The notes beneath the pieces are model-generated. The model searched no databases, was not told the DNA's origin, and saw only the letters and a program-made list of their open reading frames with translations. A stretch of 64,000 nucleotides of DNA from Actinomycetes bacterium (GTDB lineage Bacteria > Actinomycetota > Actinomycetes > Streptosporangiales > Streptosporangiaceae). Below are positions 53,295 through 60,615 of this stretch, one piece after another. A program made the position numbers and the translations under genes. The stretch is from contig JAJYTD010000014.1 in the NCBI GenBank assembly GCA_021793235.1, forward strand, positions 1-64,000, read 5' to 3'. Every line of letters begins with the position of its first letter. Within the stretch, counting starts at the first letter, position 1.

Positions 53295-53547
53295 GGCGTA
53301 TCCCTCTCGTGTCATCAGGCGGCCCGGAGGTCTGCGAGGACGGGTTCGGCGTGAAGCACGCGGTGAAGCGCACCCCAGGTTTCGGCCACGACCTCCACGC
53401 CGCTACGGCAAGCGCGCCGCCGTTCGCGACCGTGTCGAACGTCCACTGCGGCCACATCCGGAACATGGGGTGACTAGGAGAGAGAGGGCGAGTTTCCGTG
53501 TGAACTCGGCGCTTGCTCCTAGATTTCCTCGTCTTCATGGTGGACAT
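53278..53547 (-). CDS. possible small basic protein, 89 aa
   Basis: The frame starts MSTMKTRKSRSKRRVHTE and includes PSHPMFRMWPQWTFDTVANGGALAVAAW. Its end overlaps the start of the next gene by 17 bases. The middle looks protein-like, but there is no family match and the ribosome site (AGGTG) is weak. It could be chance or a decayed gene. Confidence 0.3.
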   Translation of the reverse strand: MSTMKTRKSRSKRRVHTETRPLSPSHPMFRMWPQWTFDTVANGGALAVAAWRSWPKPGVRFTACFTPNPSSQTSGPPDDTRGIRRAGYV

Positions 53548-53571
53548 ACGGGTGTTCACCTACCCTAGGTT

Positions 53572-53585
53572 GTAAAGGGCTTTAC
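53572..53585. promoter_or_regulatory. operator-like palindrome
   Basis: GTAAAGGGCTTTAC is a perfect 14-base palindrome in the divergent spacer. A wider GGTTGT...ACAACC dyad (53568-53597) surrounds it. It is likely bound by the XRE regulator encoded 90 bases away. Confidence 0.6.
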
Positions 53586-53634
53586 TCAGGTGACAACCAT
53601 GGTTTCGCAGGATCTCCTTTACCACAACCATAAA

Positions 53635-53647
53635 GTAGAGATTCTAC
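53635..53647. promoter_or_regulatory. operator-like palindrome
   Basis: GTAGA-GAT-TCTAC lies 28 bases before the XRE-DUF5753 start, where autoregulation would act. Similar half-sites to the palindrome at 53572. Confidence 0.55.
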
Positions 53648-53675
53648 GATTCTGGCGCCCGGTTAGACTGCTTCT

Positions 53676-54545
53676 ATGGCACGTCCGCAGTACTCCTCAC
53701 CCTCAGTACGGCGGCGTCGGCTCGGGGCGCAGCTACGGCGTCTGCGGGAAGACGCCGGCTATACGCTCGCCGAGACCTCGGATCGCCTCGGCTGGGCGAA
53801 GGCCAAGATCGGCAAGCTCGAAACCAGCGAGCTCAAGACCGTCAAGCCGACCGACCTCGACGCGCTGCTGACGCTCTACAACGTCACCGATGAGGCGACC
53901 CGCGCCGAGATGCATCAGCTCGCGAGGGATGCCAAGATCCGCGGTTGGTGGTGGAAGTATCGCGACGTCTTCGGTCGGGAACCGCTGCCCGACTTCGAGG
54001 CCGAGGCGTCGCTGATACGAACCTACGAAGTCGCCACCATCCCCGGTCTGCTACAGACTCCCGAGTACGCCGGGGCGGTGTTCCGAGGCGGGCGCTACAG
54101 CGCGCCGGAACAGATCCAACGACAGGTCGAAGCCCGCATGGAGCGCCGCGAGATCCTGCACAGGTTCGAGAATCCGCCCCGACTGTGCGCGGTGATCGAC
54201 GAGGCAGCACTGCGCCGACCGATGGGTAGCGAGCAGGTCATGCAGACGCAGTTCGAGTACCTGCTGCGGATCGGCCAACTGCCGAACATCGACATTCAGG
54301 TGTTGCCTTTCGAGGCCGGCGCACACGCGGCACTCGGCAACGCCTTCACCATCCTCGATTTCCCCGAACCCCTCGACCCGACGATCGTGTACACCGACAA
54401 CGTCGGATCGGGGCTGTTCGAGGAAGCACGCGACGAGGTCGACCGATACGTCGCAGTCTTCGGCGAGGTACAAGCTGCGGCACTGACAACGCAGCGGAGC
54501 GCCGAGTTCATCGAGGACATCCGGAAGCAAGAGAGCGAGTCATGA
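53676..54545 (+). CDS. XRE-type regulator with DUF5753 domain
   Basis: A protein of 289 aa. The HTH (LGAQLRRLREDAGYTLAETSDRLGWAKAKIGKLETSELK) is at 13-70, and the DUF5753 domain runs from about 100 to the end (EVATIPGLLQTPEYAGAVF, IQVLPFEAGAHAALGNAFTILDFPEP). Its last codon overlaps the DUF397 start (ATGA), the classic pair. Two palindromes upstream suggest autoregulation and control of the divergent genes. Confidence 0.92.
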   Translation: MARPQYSSPSVRRRRLGAQLRRLREDAGYTLAETSDRLGWAKAKIGKLETSELKTVKPTDLDALLTLYNVTDEATRAEMHQLARDAKIRGWWWKYRDVFGREPLPDFEAEASLIRTYEVATIPGLLQTPEYAGAVFRGGRYSAPEQIQRQVEARMERREILHRFENPPRLCAVIDEAALRRPMGSEQVMQTQFEYLLRIGQLPNIDIQVLPFEAGAHAALGNAFTILDFPEPLDPTIVYTDNVGSGLFEEARDEVDRYVAVFGEVQAAALTTQRSAEFIEDIRKQESES

Positions 54546-54727
54546 CGTCTACACCTGAGTTCCGTAAGAGCAGCTACAGCCAGAACAGCAACGCATGCGT
54601 CGAGGTTGCCGACCTTGACGGCACGCACCTGGTGCGCGACACACAGAACCGCGAGGCGGGTCACATTGGCTTCCCTGCGGCCGAGTGGCGCGCGTTCCTC
54701 GACGAGATCAAGGCGGGGCGACTCTAA
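54542..54727 (+). CDS. DUF397 protein
   Basis: A 61-residue protein with the family pattern FRKSSYSQNSNACVEVADLDGTHLVRDTQNREAGHIGFPAAEWRAFL. DUF397 proteins are partners or modulators of DUF5753 regulators. Translationally coupled to the regulator by a four-base overlap. Confidence 0.95.
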   Translation: MTSTPEFRKSSYSQNSNACVEVADLDGTHLVRDTQNREAGHIGFPAAEWRAFLDEIKAGRL

Positions 54728-54745
54728 CCCCGGCTGGAAACCACG

Positions 54746-54777
54746 CGACCCCCGCGCCGTGCTCGGTGCGGGGGTCG
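54746..54777 (+). terminator. terminator after DUF397
   Basis: CGACCCCCGC and GCGGGGGTCG form a perfect 10-base stem around a 12-base loop. Confidence 0.7.
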
Positions 54778-54978
54778 ACGTGTACCTGAGTGCCCTAAGG
54801 GCATGGCCGAAGTCTATCGGGCGCCACGGGGAGAACCAAGGCGCCGGGGGCGCTGCCGTGGTCACTTCGGCGTCGTCGAAGAGGTCATCAGGTACCCGCT
54901 GCCCGTGAGCTGTCGTGAACTATGAGGCGTCCACTCGGTGCGACACCCCAGGTCAACGGGTTACGCCTCGAAACACGG

Positions 54979-55021
54979 AACCCCAGGTCAGATAGGGGGC
55001 ACCTCTCTGACCTGGGTTTTT
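54979..55021 (+). terminator. terminator beside the right att copy
   Basis: AACCCCAGGTCAG pairs with CTGACCTGGGTTTT and ends in a T run. It lies 5 bases before the partial tRNA-Pro copy. Confidence 0.75.
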
Positions 55022-55025
55022 CATA

Positions 55026-55071
55026 CGTTCGGGACGAAGGGGTCGTGGGTTCGAATCCCGCCATCCCGACA
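55026..55071 (+). repeat. partial tRNA-Pro copy, attachment site
   Basis: Forty-six bases match the 3' part of the tRNA-Pro gene (49617-49662) with three changes. They run from the anticodon loop through the T arm to the acceptor end. There is no 5' half, so it is not a gene. It is the displaced or duplicated attachment site of an integrated element. Confidence 0.9.
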
Positions 55072-55074
55072 GAG

Positions 55075-55107
55075 AAACGGGTGTCCACGCAGGTGGGCAC
55101 CCGTTTT
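55075..55107 (+). terminator. hairpin after the att copy
   Basis: AAACGGGTG pairs with CACCCGTTT, followed by T. Probably the former tRNA-Pro terminator. A close copy stands at 59735-59768. Confidence 0.7.
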
Positions 55108-55148
55108 GTGTGTGCGGGGGGTGTGGGCTCTCAGTGTCCGGTACACAT

Positions 55149-55433
55149 TCAGTGCACATGCTCCGGAGCGGTGAGGGTTTTGGCGCGCGCCGCAGCGGCC
55201 TTCATCCGCCCGGCGTCCATGGCGTCGGCGACCTCGTCCAGGCGGTCAGGGAAGAGGTGACCGTAGGTGTCGAGCGTCATGGTCGCGGTCGCGTGGCCGA
55301 GCATCTGCTGAACCACCTTGACGTCCGCGCCGGCGGCGATCGCCAGGGACGCGGCGGTGTGCCGGAGCTTGTGCGGAGTCAGCCCGAGACCGTCCAGGCC
55401 CGCGTTCTTGCGCGCGTTGCTGAACTCGCGCAT
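55149..55433 (-). pseudogene. tyrosine integrase relic, C-terminal part
   Basis: About 95 residues of a tyrosine recombinase. LTPHKLRHTAASLAIAAGADVKVVQQMLGH holds the HxLRH and LGH motifs, and DTYGHLFPDRLDEVADAM the nucleophile Tyr. The N-terminal DNA-binding part and first Arg are missing. It lies next to the partial tRNA-Pro copy, its natural target. A hairpin (55439-55472) follows where the frame loses likeness. Confidence 0.88.
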
Positions 55434-55438
55434 GCGCA

Positions 55439-55472
55439 AAACGCTCGGCTGGGAAACCCCAGCCGAGCGTTT
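55439..55472. terminator. strong hairpin at the edge of the integrase relic
   Basis: AAACGCTCGGCTGGG pairs perfectly over 15 bases with CCCAGCCGAGCGTTT around AAACC-type loop. It is at the point where integrase likeness stops, so it may mark a deletion junction. Confidence 0.7.
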
Positions 55473-55563
55473 GGCTAAGCTCCTGGCCGTGGCCAGTTGA
55501 TCAGCAGTGTTGCGACGACCCCTCGAATTCGCCGAAGGCCGGGGGCTTCGTTGTTGAGTAGGG

Positions 55564-55740
55564 CTACAGGCGGCCGCGCCGAGCGTCGGCCAGGAACGCC
55601 GGCCACTCGGACGCCGGGAAGGCGAGGTGTCCCGCCTCAGGGTGCTTCGAGTCGCGCACAGCCGCACCCGCGGGCAGGTCGGCGACTCGACGCAGTCCTC
55701 CCCTTTGGCCGCGCTGTGCGAGGTGTTCCCCGAGCATTGA
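55564..55740 (-). pseudogene. DUF397 gene with a frameshift
   Basis: The C-terminal part VRDSKHPEAGHLAFPASEWPAFL is a typical DUF397 end. The N-terminal part CSGNTSHSAAKGEDCVE is in another frame. One base is missing between GTCGAG and TCGCC (near 55690), where the family has CVEVADL. Upstream the first frame meets TGA, so the beginning is also gone. No DUF5753 gene is next to it. Confidence 0.82.
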
Positions 55741-55742
55741 CG

Positions 55743-56315
55743 TCAGGTGGTTCCCTCGGGACCGCGACCCTCGGCTGTGGTCGAAGCTCGTCTGCGAGCT
55801 CGATACGCCGCAGCCTTGACGCGGTTGCCACACTGGTCCATCCCGCACCAGGTGCGCCGGGCGCCGCGTGAGCGGTCGAGATAGATGCGGGTGCAGCCAG
55901 TGCGACCGCACTCCTTGAGACAGGCGTGAGGATCAGCGAGCACGGCGATACCGCTTCTCGCCAATTGAGAGAGCGCTGCGCGGAGGTCTCCCGTCATGCG
56001 CAGCCCCGCGTCGCTGAGCTCGATCGTGGGCACCGGCCCAGCGGCCATGTCGTTGACGATCTCGAGGCTGCCCGGGTCGAAGGGCCGATCGAGCACACGA
56101 TCGAGAGCAAGTCGGTAGGTCGCTTCGCGCAGTGACAGTGCGGACTCGAAGGTTGCGAAGTCAGCGGTAACACGGTCGGGGAGCCCGTCACATTCGGCAA
56201 CCCACCGCTCAAGGTCGGCAGGCGCGGCCAGGAGATCGCTGGGCTCGTCTCGACGAGACCCCACAGTGCCGGCCAAATCGAGGGCTGGGTTGCCGCTCAC
56301 GAACGCAAAATCCAC
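55743..56315 (-). CDS. ABATE/CGNR zinc-finger transcription regulator
   Basis: A 190-residue protein. The N-terminal stress-response ABATE domain starts FVSGNPALDLAGTVG. The C-terminal CGNR zinc finger has CGRTGCTRIYLDRSRGARRTWCGMDQCGNRVKAAAYRARRR, with the cysteines and the name-giving CGNR. It likely binds the palindrome in the divergent spacer. GTG 56315 is the best start; its ribosome site is weak. Confidence 0.88.
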   Translation of the reverse strand: MDFAFVSGNPALDLAGTVGSRRDEPSDLLAAPADLERWVAECDGLPDRVTADFATFESALSLREATYRLALDRVLDRPFDPGSLEIVNDMAAGPVPTIELSDAGLRMTGDLRAALSQLARSGIAVLADPHACLKECGRTGCTRIYLDRSRGARRTWCGMDQCGNRVKAAAYRARRRASTTAEGRGPEGTT

Positions 56316-56354
56316 GTCACCATCTTGACCGGTAACGGCATTGATGACAAGCTC

Positions 56355-56375
56355 GTCACCTGTTAAGCAGGTGAC
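56355..56375. promoter_or_regulatory. operator between the CGNR and HAD genes
   Basis: GTCACCTG-N5-CAGGTGAC is a perfect 8+8 dyad centred 30-40 bases before both divergent starts. It is the likely binding site of the CGNR regulator. Confidence 0.65.
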
Positions 56376-56397
56376 GCCAAGGCGAACGGGAGAACTT

Positions 56398-57090
56398 GTG
56401 GTCGAGATCTGTGACATCGAGGTCGTCGTCTTCGACGTCCTCGGAACACTGGTCGACGAGCCCAGCGAGCTTCGTACGGAAATTAGCGACGCGCTGCCGG
56501 CGTCCGACGATGCGTTTGTCGACGAGCTGCTCGCCTCGTGGCAGCGGCATGTCGAGCTCGAGCAGCAACGCATCGCGCAAGGGCACCGCGCCTACGTCAA
56601 CACCGAGATCATCGACGCAGAAGCCGCTCAACGGGTGGCCGACCATGCCCGACTCGCCGATCCGGCGACCATCGCCCGGCTGGCCACAGCGGGTCAGCGC
56701 TTGCCCCCTTGGGACGACTCCGTCGCCGGTCTCGAGCGGCTCGCGCAGCGGTTCCCCGTGCTCGGGCTCTCCAACGCCAGCCGCACCGCTCTGCTGCGAC
56801 TCAACGCACATGCTGGGCTGCGCTGGCACCAGGCCCTGTCCGCCGAAGCCGTTCTGGCCTACAAGCCGGCTCCGGAGGTCTACCAACTCGCCATCGACAC
56901 CGCCGGATGTCCACCCGAACGTGTGCTCATGGTGGCCGCCCACGCCTGGGACCTCCGCGGAGCTCAGGCGAGGGGCATGCGGACCGCCTACGTCCAGCGG
57001 CCGGTCGGAGACCCGCCGATGACCTCCGATGTCTTCGACTGGCGGTTCAATGGACTCAACGACCTGGTCACCGCGCTGACGGCCAGGTAG
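56398..57090 (+). CDS. HAD-superfamily hydrolase, haloacid-dehalogenase type II
   Basis: A 230-residue protein: nucleophile loop VVVFDVLGTLVDE (first Asp of DxxGT), motif II LGLSNAS, motif III Lys in YKPAPEVYQLAI, and motif IV VAAHAWDLRGAQ. The HAWDLRGA motif is typical of (S)-2-haloacid dehalogenases. GGGAGA precedes GTG 56398. The substrate is not proven. Regulated with the divergent CGNR protein through the operator. Confidence 0.88.
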   Translation: MVEICDIEVVVFDVLGTLVDEPSELRTEISDALPASDDAFVDELLASWQRHVELEQQRIAQGHRAYVNTEIIDAEAAQRVADHARLADPATIARLATAGQRLPPWDDSVAGLERLAQRFPVLGLSNASRTALLRLNAHAGLRWHQALSAEAVLAYKPAPEVYQLAIDTAGCPPERVLMVAAHAWDLRGAQARGMRTAYVQRPVGDPPMTSDVFDWRFNGLNDLVTALTAR

Positions 57091-57153
57091 CCAGGCCGAT
57101 CCGCACTCCGCGCGCCGGCATGATGAGTTTCGGATCGAGCACGCCGACCAGGC

Positions 57154-57183
57154 AGAACGCCGGTCCTTCGGGACCGGCGTTCT
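57154..57183 (+). terminator. terminator after the HAD gene
   Basis: AGAACGCCGGTCC, loop TTCG, GGACCGGCGTTCT: 13 perfect pairs with a stable tetraloop. Confidence 0.85.
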
Positions 57184-57221
57184 TGCGTTGGGGGCCAAAT
57201 AGGGGCCAGCGGGTCACGGTT

Positions 57222-58106
57222 TCAGTCTTCGGCGGCCGAGGTGAATGCCGTGGCGTGGTCACGGACGAAGTCGGCGATGTCGCGCGGGGGGTGGCCGAGA
57301 AGGTCGGCGACCGTATCGGTGGTGAAGTCTCCCCAGCCGGAGGCATACGCCTGCGCGTACTCCTCGAGCATGTCGACGATCCATTCCAAAACGCCGTAGC
57401 CGAGCAGTGTCTTGCGCTTGGCGTCGTCGCTGACCGGCAGGTACGCGATGGACCTGCCGAGATCGAGGCTCAATTGGTCGGCGACCTCGCCGAACGTCAC
57501 TGAGCGCGGGCCGGTTAGGGTGTACGTCTTGCCGTGGTGGCGATCCGGGTCGTCGAGGAGCACGCGGGCAGCGCACTCGGCGATGTCGCGTACGTCGATC
57601 ATGCTGAGCCGCGCCGAGGCCATGTTCAGTGAGAACGTGCCGGTGGCGGAGATGTCGCCCGCCTCGTTCAGCAGGTTCTGCATGAACCAGAGAGGACGCA
57701 GGATCGTCCAGCGCATACCAGACTGTTCGGTCTCCTGGTCCGACAGCGCGTGCAATCTACCGCTGCGGTTCGGCGCGTCGTGTGCCGCGCCGACGGCGGA
57801 CAAGCGCACGATGCGCTCCACCCTGGCTCGGCGTGCCGCCCACACGGCGTTCATGTTGTTCTCCGGAGCGCGCGGGCCGTTGGGGGTGAGCAGCCACACG
57901 TCCTGCACGCCCTCGAAGGCGGGCGGCAGCGACCGAGCGTCATCGAGGTCACCGACGAAGATCTCGACGCCCTGCTTGCGAAGGACGTCTGTTCTGGACT
58001 CTTCGCGGACGAGCGCACGAAGATCCACATCGGCCCCTTCCAGCGCATTCATCAGCGCGGTGGACACGGTTCCGGTGGCTCCGGTGATCAGCACGGTGCG
58101 TGACAT
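57222..58106 (-). CDS. NmrA-like NAD(P)-binding oxidoreductase
   Basis: A 294-residue atypical SDR: TVLITGATGTVSTALMNALEG dinucleotide motif, RIVRLSAVGA, and HGKTYTLTGPRSVTFGEVADQLS. It resembles NmrA/azoreductase-like or ergot-type NAD(P)-binding proteins; the substrate is unknown. AGGAG lies seven bases before ATG 58106, inside the end of the EamA gene, so both are one operon. Confidence 0.88.
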   Translation of the reverse strand: MSRTVLITGATGTVSTALMNALEGADVDLRALVREESRTDVLRKQGVEIFVGDLDDARSLPPAFEGVQDVWLLTPNGPRAPENNMNAVWAARRARVERIVRLSAVGAAHDAPNRSGRLHALSDQETEQSGMRWTILRPLWFMQNLLNEAGDISATGTFSLNMASARLSMIDVRDIAECAARVLLDDPDRHHGKTYTLTGPRSVTFGEVADQLSLDLGRSIAYLPVSDDAKRKTLLGYGVLEWIVDMLEEYAQAYASGWGDFTTDTVADLLGHPPRDIADFVRDHATAFTSAAED

Positions 58107-58108
58107 GT

Positions 58109-59053
58109 TCATTCTCCTCTGGGGGGCGCGGGGGTACGGATGAGATTGCGGACGACGTCGGGGGTCAACTGCGCGGCGGCGATGGCGGCCAGCGCGAGCA
58201 CGAACCCGACACCCTGCCACGGCGTCAGGGATTCACCGAGGAACAGCCAGCCCAGGATCGCGGCGACCGCGGGTGAGAGCAGGGGAAGGAACGACACGGC
58301 GACCACGGGCAGCCTGCCGATGCCGTGGAACCAGATCGGGTAAGAAAGCAGGGCGCCTACAACGGCCAGCCACGCGTAGCCGCTGATTGCACGAAGATCC
58401 AGTCCGGGCGGAAGTCCCTCGAACGCAAGCGCGAGCGGGACGAGCACGAGACCGCCGGCGGTGAGCTGCCAGCCGGCGAGGGCCGCTGCGCCGACGCCCT
58501 CCGGACGCCCCCAACGTTTGGTCAGGACGATCCCGCCGGCCATCGAGCCGGCGGCTGCGATACCGGCCAGGATGCCGAGCAGGTCGAAGGAGAGCTGGCC
58601 GCGCAGGACGATCAGCCCGACACCCATCACGCCGACCAGGCCCCAGCCGAGCCGCCAGCGTGTGGGTTTCTCACCGAGCAGCAGGAACGCCAGAGCGACA
58701 ACGAGCAACGGTTGGAAGGCGGTGAGGGTCGCCGCGACGCCACCCGGTAGTCGATAGGCGGCGACGAACAGCAGTGCGAAGAACGCGCCGATGTTGAGGG
58801 TGCCGAGCAGCAACGAGCGCCACACCCACGTGCCGTGCGGCAGCTTGCGCGTGATGGCGAGCAGAAGCAGCCCCGCCGGCAGCGCGCGGATCACACCGGA
58901 CACCAACGGGTGGCCGGGCGGGAGGAATTCGGTGGTGACCAGGTACGTGGTGCCCCAACTGACCGGCACGGCCGCGGTCAGCGCGGTCAGTCCCAGGGGG
59001 CCACCGGGCGGGGACGTGCTGCCCGAGTCCGCCCGGTTCGAGGTCTGAACCAT
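58109..59053 (-). CDS. EamA-family exporter (DMT superfamily)
   Basis: A 314-residue ten-helix membrane protein with two EamA repeats (SWGTTYLVTTEFLPPGHPLVSGVIRALPAG and GILAGIAAAGSMAGGIVLTKRWG). It is a metabolite or drug exporter like RhtA/YdcZ-type members. First gene of the operon, divergent from marR with a perfect palindrome at its promoter, so it is probably under MarR control. Confidence 0.9.
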   Translation of the reverse strand: MVQTSNRADSGSTSPPGGPLGLTALTAAVPVSWGTTYLVTTEFLPPGHPLVSGVIRALPAGLLLLAITRKLPHGTWVWRSLLLGTLNIGAFFALLFVAAYRLPGGVAATLTAFQPLLVVALAFLLLGEKPTRWRLGWGLVGVMGVGLIVLRGQLSFDLLGILAGIAAAGSMAGGIVLTKRWGRPEGVGAAALAGWQLTAGGLVLVPLALAFEGLPPGLDLRAISGYAWLAVVGALLSYPIWFHGIGRLPVVAVSFLPLLSPAVAAILGWLFLGESLTPWQGVGFVLALAAIAAAQLTPDVVRNLIRTPAPPRGE

Positions 59054-59064
59054 CCAATCTCCTT

Positions 59065-59085
59065 AACGTTGAAATATTCAACGTT
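59065..59085. promoter_or_regulatory. MarR-type operator
   Basis: AACGTTGAA-N3-TTCAACGTT is a perfect 9+9 palindrome 12 bases before the EamA start. A second, weaker site with AACAT...ATGTT and ACGTTAAG lies at about 59118-59139, before marR. Confidence 0.75.
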
Positions 59086-59156
59086 GGCGAGAGTAGCCGC
59101 CTGTTAGGATGGCGTCAAACATTTTTACGTTAAGATGTTCTGGAGGGGGCAGACTC

Positions 59157-59672
59157 GTGGAGGACAACGTCGACTGGCGGATGAACCAGTGGCGGACCGA
59201 GCGGCCCGATATCGATCCCACGCCGATGGGCGTGGTGGCCCGGATCCAGCGCGCCTGCCGGCTGCTCGAACGCGAGCTTCAGAACAACTTCGCTAAGCAT
59301 GACCTGCAAATATGGGAGTTCGACATAGTGTCGACGCTGCGCCGGTCCGGGCACCCGTATCAGCTCACCGCAGGGCAGTTGGTCACGTCGTCGATGGTCA
59401 CCTCCGGAGCGGTCACCAACCGGATCGACCGTCTCGTCGCCAAGGAACTGGTGACCCGCGAGGTCGATCCCCTGAACCGGCGCAGCGTGCTGATCACACT
59501 GACCGAGCGCGGCAAGGAGCTGATCGACCGGGTCGTCGTCGACCATGTCGACCTGGAGGCGAAGCTCCTCAGTAAACTGAGCGGCCGTGACCAGGAGCAT
59601 CTCGCCGGATTGCTACGCGAGCTGCTCACCGGCCTCGGCGACCACTCGCCTGGCAACCCCCTGAATCATTAG
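59157..59672 (+). CDS. MarR-family regulator
   Basis: A 171-residue winged-helix protein. QIWEFDIVSTLRRSGHPYQLTAGQLVTSSMVTSGAVTNRIDRLVAKELVTREVDPLNRRSVLITLTERG is the complete MarR DNA-binding core with its wing. GGAGGGGG stands seven bases before GTG 59157. It should repress the divergent EamA-SDR operon and itself until a small ligand binds. Confidence 0.93.
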   Translation: MEDNVDWRMNQWRTERPDIDPTPMGVVARIQRACRLLERELQNNFAKHDLQIWEFDIVSTLRRSGHPYQLTAGQLVTSSMVTSGAVTNRIDRLVAKELVTREVDPLNRRSVLITLTERGKELIDRVVVDHVDLEAKLLSKLSGRDQEHLAGLLRELLTGLGDHSPGNPLNH

Positions 59673-59720
59673 CGACCGACGTGCAGGGATTCCGTGCCCT
59701 TCGGGCCTGAGTGCCGCGCT

Positions 59721-59770
59721 GCCTCCCCGACAAAGAAGCGGGCGTCCACGCAGGCGGGCACCTGTTCTTC
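59721..59770 (+). repeat. third copy of the tRNA-Pro end/terminator sequence
   Basis: CCCCGACA-AAGAAGCGGGCGTCCACGCAGGCGGGCAC matches the 3' end of the att copy and its hairpin at 55061-55110, about 41 of 49 bases. The tRNA T arm is no longer recognisable. It may be the outer boundary of the second island segment. Confidence 0.7.
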
Positions 59771-59844
59771 GTATTGGCCTTGAGAGGATGGGGATCCCAC
59801 CGCATATTGTGCGGCCGGTACCTCCGATATCAGCATAGAAGTAG

Positions 59845-60615
59845 TCAAGAGGCGGCCGGGGCATGCAATACGCATATCTCTGGGTCGTATCGTATCCCTG
59901 TCGCCTTGTTGACCAACGGTGCGGCATGTCCATAGTCGGGGTTGATCTGGCGTGCCAGGACGATTGTCGCAACCCGAGCCGCACCGGCTTCTTTCAAGCA
60001 GTAGGCGGCTGATTGCACCCGCGCGCCCGTCACCCACGTGTCGTCGATCAACAGAACCGCTGACGGACGTGCTGATATCGAGCGGATGGGGTCGGTTTTG
60101 AACCAGTCGAGGTTCAGGTTCCGGCTGTAGGGGTCGATGCTGTTGTTCAGCACCAGCTCGACAAGGTCCAGTGGCACCATCGGCTTGAGCATGGCCTGCA
60201 GCGGATGTGTCACCATGGGGCTTTTCGTGCTGGGTACGAAAGCCACATGCGTGAAGTGATCGATGCCGAGCCGTCTCTTTACGCAGGCCAGATGGCGCAC
60301 GCAGAAGTGCCAGAACAGGCAGGTAAGGCGCAGCCGGGCTTCAGCGCTGGAGGGTGTCGCCTTGTATGCACGTAGGTCGTGAGCGGCCTGGCGAGTGTAT
60401 CCGATTCGGTAAGTAATGGGGACGACTACGTCCGCCAGCACACCGCCGGACCGGTGGTGTGCTTCCGCGCACTTGCCACACCGTGTCGATGCGACGTGCA
60501 CGGCTCCGAAGCAGACCTGACATACCCCCGGAGAGTCGGTGAGCACGGGACTGAGGTAGTTGGTCTGCTCGGCGACCGAGCGCTCTACGACCTCCCACGC
60601 CGGGCTACCAGGCAA
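59845..60615 (-). CDS. ComF-like phosphoribosyltransferase
   Basis: A protein of about 256 aa. An N-terminal zinc finger (CQVCFGAVHVASTRCGKC) is followed by a phosphoribosyltransferase fold. The PRPP-binding loop VLLIDDTWVTGARVQSAAYCL is intact, and the FVPSTKSPMVTHPL segment is as in ComF proteins. ComF helps natural DNA uptake in other bacteria. The start is uncertain: TTG 60615 overlaps the dprA stop; no better start is visible. Coupled to the DprA-like gene. Confidence 0.8.
   Translation of the reverse strand: MPGSPAWEVVERSVAEQTNYLSPVLTDSPGVCQVCFGAVHVASTRCGKCAEAHHRSGGVLADVVVPITYRIGYTRQAAHDLRAYKATPSSAEARLRLTCLFWHFCVRHLACVKRRLGIDHFTHVAFVPSTKSPMVTHPLQAMLKPMVPLDLVELVLNNSIDPYSRNLNLDWFKTDPIRSISARPSAVLLIDDTWVTGARVQSAAYCLKEAGAARVATIVLARQINPDYGHAAPLVNKATGIRYDPEICVLHAPAAS

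Noticed and set aside
55026-55071. Second tRNA-Pro gene
   Set aside because: Only the 3' half is present; there is no 5' acceptor strand or D arm, so it is an attachment-site copy.
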